64,000 nucleotides of DNA from Parafenestella ontariensis (Eukaryota; Ascomycota; Dothideomycetes; Pleosporales; Cucurbitariaceae), in assembly GCA_021596325.1 (NCBI GenBank), contig JAKGDA010000007.1:310001-374000 (forward strand), in the 5' to 3' direction. The first letter of the stretch is position 1, and every line of letters begins with the position of its first letter. The translations under genes and the position numbers were made by a program. Below the pieces are notes generated by a model that was given only the letters and a program-made list of their open reading frames with translations, was not told the DNA's origin and did not search any database. Below, one piece after another: positions 45,664-55,868 of the stretch.

Positions 45664-47250
45664 TTATAGCCTTGCTCTCGGTGGCTCGTCATGCTTCCAT
45701 CCAGGCATATCCGCTAGGTCCTTAGCAGGTGCTGATCTCCTCGACTGCAGCGCATTACCGGTACCCGGCCGCCACCTCCAAGCATGCGCGAGGTCTTCCG
45801 CCAAGGTGCCCTCGATCAGCTCGACGACGTGCTTGCCGATGTTTGGCAAGAGCTTGAACGAGTGCCTACAACACGTAGCGTTAGTACCTTCTCATCAATC
45901 TGCATGGAAGCACACTTACCCGCTATCACCAGTAGCCAGCACAAAGTTTCGCCACTGCGGATGTTCGCAGATCAACAACGCAGCATCAGCTGTATCTGTA
46001 CACCAGCACATGGCTCGGTTAAACAGCTCCTTGTTCTTGAACTGGGGTAAGAACGTGGCAACTGCTTTCCGGATGCTGACTTCTGAGACATCTGGGTACG
46101 TGTCTGTGGGATGTTTTGCATGGGACCTAGGTACCGAAATGCGCTTTGGCGCTGAGGCACCGTATGGTTGATGTTTCTTGAAACGCGTGAAGCCTGGGAA
46201 CTCGTCGCAGACTTTGATGATTCCCTTCCTGGGGTGGTCGTCAGTGGGGGATGGGCAGAATCATTGATAGGGGAAACGTACTCGTTGGGCTCGAAGAAGA
46301 AGCCTACATCACCATTGTACACAACGGGTGTATCCTTGTACCCCGCGGCTTCTTGAGGCGTAAGCTGCATGTGCGCGTAGACCCAGGCCTATACCTGTGT
46401 TAGAGCTGGTAACGAAACTGTAACCTCTGGACGACCTACTTTCGAAACGCACTGGTCATGTAGATCTACCAGTGCAGGACTCCATGCACCCGCCGCCAGA
46501 ACGACCTTGTCGGCATAGTACCTTGTTCCATCGACAGTCTCGACACCAATGCAAATGCCTTCCGCAAGGAGCGGCTGCTTGAAGGATCCTGCACCACCGA
46601 AACCGAACTTGACACCCTGATCACGCAGGTACTCGCCTATTGCGTTGATTGCTTTTGCTGCAGCCAACCATCCGCCGTCTTTGCTAAAGACTGCTTTCCA
46701 GCCCTGAAATATCTGTCAGTTGTCTACACCGCGCTTCAAAAAGGTGGAAATGACCTTGATTTGCTCACGATCGAGAAGTGGCATTTTCGCTAAGATCTCA
46801 TCTTCTGAGTCCAGCCACTCATTCGTCTTTTCTAGGCCAGCGTTGGCATCGAGGAGTGCCTGATACGCCTGCTTCAAGCTCGTGATGCCCTTCTGGCCAT
46901 GAGCGCAATCGAGCTACAACCTTGTTAGCCTGATACTTTGTCTCTTCATTCTCAAGAAAGGAACTCACTCGTCCAGTGTTGTGGAAGAAACTTTTAAACA
47001 ACTCATCCTCTTTCCACATCTGCCTCGCTTCCAAGCTCAACTGCAAGTCGACCTTATTCCGCAAGCGGATGCCCATGATCTTGTTCAAGTCATTGCCGGC
47101 TGATTGTGATGATGGAATAGGATATGTATCCAAGACCGTGATGTTCGAAGGTGTGTATCCTGAGCGGACGAGATGCAGCGCTGTCGATGAGCCGATAGTG
47201 CCTCCACCACCAACAACAATAACCGTTGTCTTTTGTCTTGAAGCCATCAT
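45664..47250 (-). CDS. Fructosyl amino acid oxidase (amadoriase), FAD-dependent
   Basis: Proposed exons are 47250-46969, 46913-46755, 46703-46440, 46388-46282, 46228-45920 and 45865-45664, giving 440 residues, the usual size of the family. The N-terminal FAD-binding Rossmann motif is VVGGGGTIGSSTALHLV. Other landmarks are SAGNDLNKIMGIRLRN, GWKAVFSKDGGWLAAAKA, VVLAAGAWSP, FFEPNE joined to KGIIKVCDEFPGF, and LATGDSGHSFKLLPNIG. Fructosyl amino acid oxidases (related to sarcosine oxidase) oxidatively deglycate Amadori products to glucosone, amino acid and H2O2. The protein ends in Ala-Arg-Leu, a variant PTS1 signal, so a peroxisomal location is likely. Sarcosine or pipecolate oxidase is the main alternative, but length and motifs favour FAOD. 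The tandem Met start (47250/47247) leaves a one-residue ambiguity. Confidence 0.88.
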
Positions 47251-48252
47251 ATTGAGGTACGCGTCTTATCTTCTCTACTCGAAAACTAACCTTTCAGTTG
47301 TCAGCAGAGCACAAGATATCGATGTGTCATTCCCAAAAGGCGCCGGTTAAGTATCAACGAAGTTTGAACACGCCACCAGCTCAGTGGCACGATCTCGACT
47401 CATTACCCACGCGGTGATGAGGGCCCCGACTGATCCATTGCCTAATCGACGTTCGTGGAGCAGAAATGTTGTCGGCTTGAGACTGCGGTCGGACATCGGA
47501 GGCTGCTCGCCTCTCGCTTGATGTCCGAGGACTGCTAATGTTTCCCAACATGGTTAGAACGACGTTAGGGAAATACCGCATCCCAAGGTTCGATGAAAGG
47601 CTATTTCCGCCACGGCCCTTATCCGCGGCATGCTCGTCAGATAACTTAAACCCCCCTCTTGATCTCATCACTAAAAACGGGGTCTTAGGAGATATGCCAA
47701 CGACCTAGTCCATGCAGATAGCAACAAACCTCATCTTCACCCCATGGATCGGCAACTCACACATGTCCCGCGGAGCTTTAGCCACTGACTCGCGCACCTC
47801 ACCACGACCGCAAGAATCCCGATATCGCCAAGGGTCACAAGCCGTATGCAGCGTTCTAGTGAAGGCTTACTATGCCCTACATGCATTAGCTCGCACTGTT
47901 ACCATACCCAACTATTCTGATTGCCTTCTTGGTCCTAGCCTACAAACTCCACCTCCTTGCAGAAAGGACCCGCCACCGAACCTTCGGGCTAGCTATCAGT
48001 GCCTTTGCACTCCACAGTTGCTATCAGTTGGGTGTCTACCCCAGCTTGGGGTAATCTCGTTGCGAGGTCCACAGATACGCGGAACTACCAACTACGCGAG
48101 GGTCGAAGGAGCACGGGAGGATTGCGGTGATATGCGGGTGTATAAAGAGTCGTGTGATCTGCTCCTGTGGAGTATCTGCAGCCTTCAGGTCGACTTTGCA
48201 TCCGATCTCTCTTGAAGTGTAGCTGCTGTTGCTATCTGGCGGCTTGTTTATC
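47251..48252. promoter_or_regulatory. Divergent promoter region between oxidase and MFS gene
   Basis: About 1 kb with no gene. It contains a 9-base inverted repeat, TCGGACATC at 47489-47497 and GATGTCCGA at 47520-47528, which could be a regulator site. Pol II promoters for both flanking genes should lie here. Confidence 0.4.
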
Positions 48253-49979
48253 ATGTCTCAATTTGATGCTGCTCCTCCCAACACCCATGCCGGTGGCAAT
48301 GACGATGCCCTTCGCACCAAGGGTGACGACCCGCTGAACGCTCCTCCAACTTACGAGATTGCCGACGAGAGAATGAACATGGAGGAGTACGCGAGGACGG
48401 TCCCGAGGTGGAAGCGTGTCTGGCAGCACAGTCTGACGCAGATGATGCTTCTCAGCGTGCAAGCATTCTGTGGTCCTGCTATGGCCGATGCTATTGCTGG
48501 TATACCATCTATCTTGACAGTTCATCAAGACAATCTTAGACTAACAACTACTAGGACTTGGTGGAGGTGGTCTGGCTACTCCTCAAACGTCCAACATCGC
48601 GACTGCAATCAACTACACCATGCTTGCTGTCTGCTGTGCTCTCGGAGGTCCCATTGTCAACGAACTCGGCACCAAATGGGCATTAGTCATCGGCGCCTGC
48701 TCCTTCCCCATCCGTGGCTCCTCATACTACTGCAACTCCAAATTCGGAAATCAATGGTACCTCATCCTAGGTTCGTTTTTCACGGGCATCGGCACAGGAA
48801 CCTGGTATGTCGCCGAGTCGGGAACAATCATGTCCCTTGCTCCAGCAGGCGCTCGTGGAAAGTATCTAGCGCTGTGGATCGTTGCTCGCAACCTTGGACA
48901 GCTAGTGGGAGGTGCTATCAAGTAAGTCCGCCTCGAACGTGGAACAGCGCATGACAGAATAGGAGATACTAATAGCAATCAGCCTGTCGAAGAACCATAC
49001 GAAAGGTGTGGTTGGTGGCGTTACGCCTGATACCTACGTCGCCTTTTTAATTATCGAGTGCTTAGCGATGCCGTTTGCCCTTCTTATCTCCCCTCTCGAG
49101 CGAGTCGTTCGGTCTGATGGAACGCGCATTCTTGTTTCGGAGAAGCTGCCGCTCAAGTCGGAGTTTAAGCTCATCAAGGTTACAATGACGTCGAAGCTCA
49201 TTGTTCTCTCCGCTTTCTGGGCGATTTGGTCGTTCTTCTACAGGTTAGTTGAATAATGGTCATGCTGAAGGCTACAGTCAGCTAACTGAAATTGAAGTGG
49301 TACCTGGTCGACTTACCTTGGAACGTACTTTAGCGTTCGGGCTCGCGCACTCTCATCGCTCGTCTCGCCCTTCTTCTGCATTGTCGGCTGCTTCGGACTT
49401 GGTTTCATCCTCGACTTGAAGGGCGTCAGTCAACGCCGTCGCGCTCAACTGGGTCTCTTCACTGTTTTTATTACCAACCTCGCTGTGTACATCTGGTCGA
49501 TCGTGATGCAGGTCAAGTTCAACCACCACAACCCTGGCAAGATCGACTGGGACGATTCCCTCTACGCGCGCTCCTTCTTACCATACTTCTTCGTCCAAAC
49601 AACCGGCCCTCTCTCCCAATCGTACATGTATTGGTTGCTGTCATCTTTCGCGACCGACGCTCAAGGTATGTCCTTCACTAAAAGTCAAGTTATTGCGGAT
49701 GACATAAGCTAACACTCTCCAGCAAATGTTCGCAATGGCGCTGCCTTCCGTTGCCTGGAAGCTGTTGGTCAAGCCATCTCATATGGCATGAATACTCAGA
49801 TCAAGACTAGCCCTCTCATTGGCTTCTGCGTGACTTTTGCTTTAATGGCTGTCTCCATGGGTCCGATGTTGTTGCTTGTCAACCAGACTCCAGACCGTAT
49901 CCCCGCCGACGTGATTGCTGAGGAGCAACAGCGTGAGGATAAGAAGGTCGGCGCAGTTGACGTTGAGACCAAGGCTTAG
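48253..49979 (+). CDS. UNC93-like (DUF895) major facilitator superfamily transporter
   Basis: Proposed exons are 48253-48499, 48555-48921, 48983-49243, 49298-49665 and 49723-49979, giving 499 residues. After a polar N-terminus, the helices follow the fungal UNC93/DUF895 pattern: QMMLLSVQAFCGPAMADAIAG, then LGGGGLATPQTSNIATAINY, the GTKWALVIGACSFPIRGSSYYC block, FTGIGTGTWYVAESGTIMS, ARGKYLALWIVARNLGQLVGG, YFFVQTTGPLSQSYMYWL and RCLEAVGQAISYG. The tail is acidic and cytoplasmic. The family is MFS-type with unknown substrates in fungi. An in-frame ATG at 48229 would add eight residues; 48253 matches the usual MSQ-like polar start. It is divergent from the oxidase and followed by an adenylation enzyme on the same strand, but a functional link is not shown. 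Confidence 0.9.
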
Positions 49980-50644
49980 AATGCCGTCGAAGACAAAGAA
50001 TTCTAGCCGAACAGGTGGAATATGTTGGAGATAGCCAAGTAGTGATTCGTAGCACACAAGAGGAGTGTTGTTCTGACGTTCACGCCAAGACCTGATCAAT
50101 CCGGGGAACTTTCCAGTGTAGATGTGTGTGACCGAACTGTAACCTGTCAGACAAAAGCGGCGTGAGTAATCCGTTAGCGGATTTTCTAATGCTTGTGAGC
50201 ATAATACGTACATACAGTCATCTGCCGTGTGCTGGCGCAAGCAAATACTGCTATATGACGGGCAGTATTTGATATGAGTGGAGTTTATCGGCAGCGCAAT
50301 TCGTCGACCAGCACCTCTGAGTATAGGCATTAGTCCGGTAGGGCGAAATATTGTCATGCGGATGAGATCAGCACCAGTACAGGATAGACTGAAGTCAGCA
50401 CGGTACGTCCTGATCGGGAAAAGAACTATGTAACCTCATACTGCCCATTGTATGAGATTAGAACTGCTGACCTATGAACATAATGCTTAAAGGTACTTAA
50501 TTTCCTAAGGTGAGAGATCTTGCGACACGGTGGAAGTGCCAACGCATATATAAAGCGTCACAGTTCAGCTCCGTCATGTTCGCCCATCACATAGGAAGAA
50601 CACTTGCAACTCCACATTCCAAAGATTAAATTGTTAGATCTACG
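49980..50644. promoter_or_regulatory. MFS 3' flank and adenylation-gene promoter
   Basis: No gene is seen. A TATATAAAG-like element about 100 bases upstream of 50645 (near 50547-50555) is a plausible TATA box. Confidence 0.4.
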
Positions 50645-52500
50645 ATGGGATCCATGCCAGAAAACGAGCACAACAATCCACCAGGCAGACTGCTGGTGCA
50701 CGTGATCGAAGAAAAAGCGCAGCGCATACCACATCATACATACCTGCGGTATGCATCAGCAGACTGGGAAAAGAACGGTTATCGCACCATGACCTGGAGC
50801 CAGTATGCACATGCGATCAACAGAGTGGCCTTCTGGCTAGACCAAGAGCTCGGGAAGGCAGTCGACCTTGATACGATTGCATACTTGGGGCCGAATGATC
50901 CGCGATACGCCATTCTCGTGCCGGCCTGTACCAAGACTGGTAGAAAGGTCAGTATCTGATGCTCCATTTGGTCGACTTGTGTCACTTACAGTGCTTGTAG
51001 CTGTTAGTCCCCGATGGACGAGTGACAAAGGACGGATTGCTAGGCCTTTTGACCGCAACCAAATGCAAAACGTGGTTGCATGCCGAGGACGATCGGAGTG
51101 AGCCGTTCATTGGAGCTCATGAATGGATTCAAACTTGTGCGTTTCCCACGCTGGAGTGGATACTCAGTAGTAAAGAGACACAACGGTACCCGTACGATAA
51201 GACTTTCGAACAAGCTGCCTGGGACGAGATCGTGATTATCCACACTTCCGGAACTACTGGTAAGCGCAACGGTGCCCCCAAATGTGATTTACTCACATAT
51301 GTTCAGGCGTACCAAAACCAATTTATCATACCAATGGGATGTGGGGCATTATAAACAACTACCCGATCTTAAGCAAACGACACTGGCCTCGAGGTATCGC
51401 TTATGAAAGCTGGATGGGCAAGAGTGCCTTAAATCCCTGTCCGCCTCAGTGGATAGCTGGTCTGCACGCCCTGATCCTCGCACCAGTCTATATGGATTGC
51501 ACGTGCGTCTTGCTTCCACCAGACACGGTAGGCGTACCTCCAGATGTTTTCAAGAAGATCGTCCAGATGAATCAGGTTGATGGTATAAAATGTCCACCAC
51601 ACACGATTGTCACACTTTACGAAGATGTCGAATCGCGGGCACTGCTCAAGGCATTGGATTTCATCGTCTATATCGGCGCGCCCTTGGATCGAGCGATCGG
51701 CGATGAATTGTGCCAGTCTACGCGGCTCACCTCGATCATTGGTTCCACAGAATCGGGAGACCAACTCAGCTTACGGCCAACTGACAGGAATCTTTGGTAT
51801 ACACATGACTATGTCCCGGAGAATGGCCACAGGATGGTTCGTATCGATTCGGGTGGTTCTTCGGAAGACCTTCACGAACTTATATTCGAGAGCTCGGAAG
51901 ACGGACGAACGAGTTCTTTCCAACTCGCGTTCTGGAACCCGGCTAACAAGGGCCTGAAAGGTATCGAAACTAAAGAACTGTACACGCCCGTTAAAGATTC
52001 AGATGGTCGGACGCGATGGGCTTTTGCAGCGCGCAAGGATGACTTGACAAAGCTGAATTGGCTGGCCAAGTTCCATGCCCAAGTAAGAAATTGATCTATG
52101 ACCTACGTGTGAAGACGTCCACTGACTTCGTACCTCCAAGGACATCGAAAGCCGTATCCAACAGCACGTCGATGTACAAGGTGTTTTCGTAGGCGGGCAG
52201 GGCCGCCCAACACCCTACGTCATCGTTGAAGCGAAGGAAGGTGTATTGGACAGGAAGAGCGAAGAGCAGCTGCTAGACGAACTATACACGGGCGTGATTT
52301 CAGGCACGAACGAGGCTGATATTGACGAAATCCGGATACCGAAGGAGACGGTTATGGTTGCGAAAATCGAGAAGCCGTTCAAACGCAACATCAAAAACGT
52401 GGTGCTACGAAGGGAAGTCGAGAAGGACTACTTGGAGGAAATCGAGCAGGCGTACTTGCGGTTAGAAAAGGTCGAGGCAGGCGTAGCCTCACTGAACTGA
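50645..52500 (+). CDS. Stand-alone adenylation (AMP-binding) enzyme, NRPS-like
   Basis: Proposed exons are 50645-50947, 51001-51259, 51307-52082 and 52141-52500, giving 565 residues. The acyl-adenylate core has the P-loop-like HTSGTTG followed by VPKPIYHTNGMW, then CPPHTIVTLYED, a GSTESGDQLSLRP region in place of the usual YGxTE, and a C-terminal KPFKRNIKNV motif. The domain resembles the A domain of fungal A-T-R NRPS-like and alpha-aminoadipate-reductase-like enzymes. No carrier (phosphopantetheine) or reductase domain follows: the frame stops at 52500 and the next ORF is unrelated. It may activate an aryl or amino acid for transfer to another protein or CoA. The substrate is unknown. An upstream ATG is not available, so the start is firm. 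Confidence 0.85.
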
Positions 52501-52808
52501 TAGTGTCTATCGAATTACTTACCTCCTTTATAGTTTCGAATGTTTGGTTGTTTCTTCATCGTCTGTCCGTGACTCTTCCAGTACTCTCGCAGTATTATCA
52601 GCTATCGTTACCGCTGCCAACCCGTCAGTATCACGCCTTTATTACTGCAGCCTTTTCTATCACTAGCTTTCTTGCTTCACACATTTCACATTATCAGCTT
52701 TACGAGACTGTAACCACGCGCGAGAGCGACCGCCGTCGTCATCGCTTGTACCGTACTCCCAGCAACCTCTCTCATCCAGACTCTCTAAGTCAGTCCCAGA
52801 ACTCAGCC
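52501..52808. promoter_or_regulatory. Short intergenic region
   Basis: It is C/T-rich and ends at a good start context (CAGCCATGG) for the next gene. An in-frame ATG at 52503 opens the same frame but adds about 100 residues of atypical sequence, so I treat this as 5' UTR. Confidence 0.45.
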
Positions 52809-53507
52809 ATGGCCGAAGAGGGAGCGTTTCGCCAAGTTTGGACATACATATGTGATCGAACACGTCGAGCATTTCGCAAGGCCAGGACATACATCCGTCA
52901 TCGATCACACGGAGAATCTCGTAAGGTTGAAGAGCCCCATCGCAAAGCTATAGATCAAGCTCGAGCTCGCAATCAAGCCACTAAGACCACGAAAGAGGAC
53001 CATACCGAAGGTGTGCTAAGAAAAAATGGGCACATTACACAGTCTGCGACGAACTCGGACAGTGCTGCGCAGATCCCGTCGACGCAATTGTTGCCGAACG
53101 AACACATCAAGAAGCACGATCAAGATATTGAGAAAATCGGCCAGTACATGGAAAAACACCGCCGCTATACCGCTGCTGCGAGGGGATATCTCGACAAGAA
53201 GCTTGCGAGGTTTTCGGAGCTCTCTGATTCGGAACTGGGGAGCGCGAGCGATCTTAACCTGTCTCAAAGCGCAAATTCAACCAGAATTGGGTCGGCCAAT
53301 TCCCCGAAGAATACGGACAAGTCTAGGTCTTCTGCAACATCCACTTCAGCAGCTGCGAGTCCCTTAGACGTCGCACAAGCATCTGGACGTCCAGTATCAG
53401 ACTTGGACTTCGAGGCTCCCGCTGCGCCTGTCATGAACCACAGGTTTTATGCCCTGGATTATCCTACCCTGACTGCGGAACGTCAGGACCCCGCTACCGG
53501 GAGGTAG
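52809..53507 (+). CDS. Hypothetical basic, Ser/Asn-rich protein
   Basis: An open frame of 232 residues from ATG 52809. The first 90 residues are strongly basic (RTRRAFRKARTYIRHRSHGE). A charged helix follows (NEHIKKHDQDIEKIGQYMEK, HRRYTAAARGYLDKKL), then a long Ser/Ala/Asn-rich tail. No family is recognised. The frame stops right at a GTAGAA donor-like sequence. A GT-AG intron to about 53720 would add an acidic tail (LRSDTETEHNAETCD...) ending near 53813, so the real C-terminus may differ. Confidence 0.5.
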   Translation: MAEEGAFRQVWTYICDRTRRAFRKARTYIRHRSHGESRKVEEPHRKAIDQARARNQATKTTKEDHTEGVLRKNGHITQSATNSDSAAQIPSTQLLPNEHIKKHDQDIEKIGQYMEKHRRYTAAARGYLDKKLARFSELSDSELGSASDLNLSQSANSTRIGSANSPKNTDKSRSSATSTSAAASPLDVAQASGRPVSDLDFEAPAAPVMNHRFYALDYPTLTAERQDPATGR

Positions 53508-54724
53508 AACTTCCGACTGTCCATCGTGTCCGTCGGTGCAGATAACGCACATATCGCTCAACGAGAGACATTACAACAAGATGCAGACGTCACCGGTGGC
53601 GACGCTCCAGCCCTCCAACGCAACGCTGATCGACATATTTCATCGGGATTACTTCTGGCTGAGGGCATGTTCTTTGGACAACTCCGGAGTCTTCTTGCGC
53701 CTTGCTTACTGAACTTCTAGGGAACTCAGATCCGATACCGAGACCGAGCATAATGCCGAGACGTGCGATTTCGATGCCGCTTATAGCGAAGAAGCGCGTC
53801 AGCGTAACGCGTAATGGCGACTAGGCGCTGGAATGGAAGCGTTGGGTTGCATTTGTTGATGGTGGGTTATATCGCACGTAGCATGACTGTAGCGGTTTCG
53901 TACGGTTTTGTTCAGGTTTCGTCAGACATCGTGTTTATAATCAAAGACTTTTGATAGACTCGATATTATTCACAAACGCTTCGAAGCGGTGCTGACCATC
54001 TCCTGTTGTTGAGGGATGGTGATGCTGATCAAGCTCCTGGGCGAATGTAATTTTAGGCAGTCAGCTAGGCCAAACATAGGAAGGTGCAAGCTTACCCAGC
54101 CACACGTCCACGGGTACTCATCGTCTTCGATTCATCCACATAGAACCGGTATATGTATAGAACAGAGACCAAATACTATAGTAAAGACCATATCCTTATA
54201 CTATGAAACTGGACAATGACCGAATCGAGCGCCGTCGTTGCCACAAGATCGGGACTAGCCCGATAACACCAGCCAGCCCGATAATACACCCGATATCCAC
54301 GACTTAGACACTATTGCTTATCCATGTATCAAACATGGATGATCTCGTTCTTTGGGACCTAAGGATCAACTGCAATGATGGTTCTGCAGTAGGAGGTTGA
54401 CCCGGAGACTGACTACATCGGCACGGCAACATGTCGACATCCGTCCCGATCTTTCTGTTTCACCCGGTATTCAGGCAGCCGCATTTCTACGGATATCATT
54501 CGTCTTCGTTTCTGAACACAAGATGAGAATATTTGAGGGGTTAATTGTAGAATCTTGGCTTCTGCCATCTATTGAGAGTTTCTGTCGGGACGGATGTGTT
54601 TTCGTAACCGGATAGACGACAATATAGAGTATAAAGCAACACTGGAACACTGCCAATTATTAGAACACCACTACTCACTTCTCAATCTCAATCTCCCCAA
54701 GTTCCTTTCACACAAACCGCCACA
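53508..54724. other. Intergenic region of 1.2 kb
   Basis: It may contain a 3' exon of the preceding gene up to about 53813. Beyond that there are only short frames; the last 100 bases are the promoter of the DJ-1/PfpI gene. Confidence 0.35.
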
Positions 54725-55495
54725 ATGTCCACTACAAACGGCACCAAACGCCCCCTCCGCATCGGCGTCCTGTACGAAGAAACTCAAATGACTGACCTCG
54801 CTGGCCTTGATCTCCTCGGCAACCTAACGCCCAAAACCCTCGACCTAGTGGCCTCCATGGTGCCCTCCCTTTCCACCTTAGCGCAGCACGCCGTACCCAT
54901 GCAGTTCCTGTACATATCTTCCTCACTCGAGCCCGCCTGGACCACGCCCGAGATGTACGTCAAACCAACACACACGTACGAGAACGCTCCGCGCGACCTG
55001 GATATCATTTTGCTTGGTGGCCCAAACCCTAGCACGGTTAAGGAGGAGAGCTTGACGTTTCTGAGGGAGGCGAGTAAAGAGACGAAAGTCATTCTCACAA
55101 CGTGTACGGGCGCGATGTGGCTTGCGAGGGCGGGCGTGCTGGATGGGAAGAAGGCTACTACTAACCGGGTGATGTTGGATCTTGCGAAGAAGATGTTCCC
55201 GCAGGTCGAGTGGCTGGATCAGCGGTGGGTTGTTGATGCGGGTCATTTTGAGGGTGCTCAGCTTTGGACAGCTGGAGGTGCGGGTTGTGGTACGTCAAGT
55301 CTTTTTCTTTCAATTCGATGTGCAAACTCTATACCATTGCTTGCAAGCTGATGAAAAACAGGTATTGACATGTTCATCGAGTATACGCATCAGAATTTTA
55401 ATAAGAAGATTGTCGAACTTGGCTGTGCGGGCTTGGACTTTGACTTCCACGGTCGCAGTCAATTCTACAAGACGCCGCTTCCCAGCTTTGCCTAG
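54725..55495 (+). CDS. DJ-1/PfpI (class I glutamine amidotransferase-like) protein
   Basis: Proposed exons are 54725-55289 and 55362-55495, giving 232 residues. The fold starts with RIGVLYEETQMTDLAGLDLLG, contains DLDIILLGGPNPSTV, and has the nucleophile-elbow sequence VILTTCTGAMWLARAGVLDG with the conserved Cys. A VDAGHFEGAQLWTAGGAGCGIDMFIEY block closes the domain. Fungal members include ThiJ/PfpI-type proteins with glyoxalase, chaperone or isonitrile hydratase-like activities. The exact reaction is not evident. It is probably cytosolic, since no targeting signal is seen. Confidence 0.85.
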
Positions 55496-55868
55496 GTTAG
55501 TATGTGTTCGATAGGTGAGTCTCTCAAAGGAGCGGACGTGCGAACATGTATGTCAGGCCTTCAATTTTACTCTTTTGGTCGTAAGCTCTTCGCATGTCAG
55601 CGATTGGTCGAAATCACCATCCAGAGCACCTGATGTGACACAACAACTGGTAATCAGTCACACACCCGAGAGATACACATACGATTGCTGCCTCTTGAAT
55701 GCTGAATAAGCTATTGCAGTCATTAGAATGCTATATACCAGGTATTCCAGGACACAAATCGCTATGCCCAAAACTACTATGAATCCTTGCCGGTCTAGTC
55801 GTACAAGGAGCTCCAAGCCAAACATCATTTCCTGTTCACCCTCTTTGTGCACTTTTGTCCACCATTAC
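55496..55868. other. Convergent 3' flanks
   Basis: It holds 3' UTRs of the DJ-1/PfpI gene and VPS35. No gene is seen. Confidence 0.4.
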
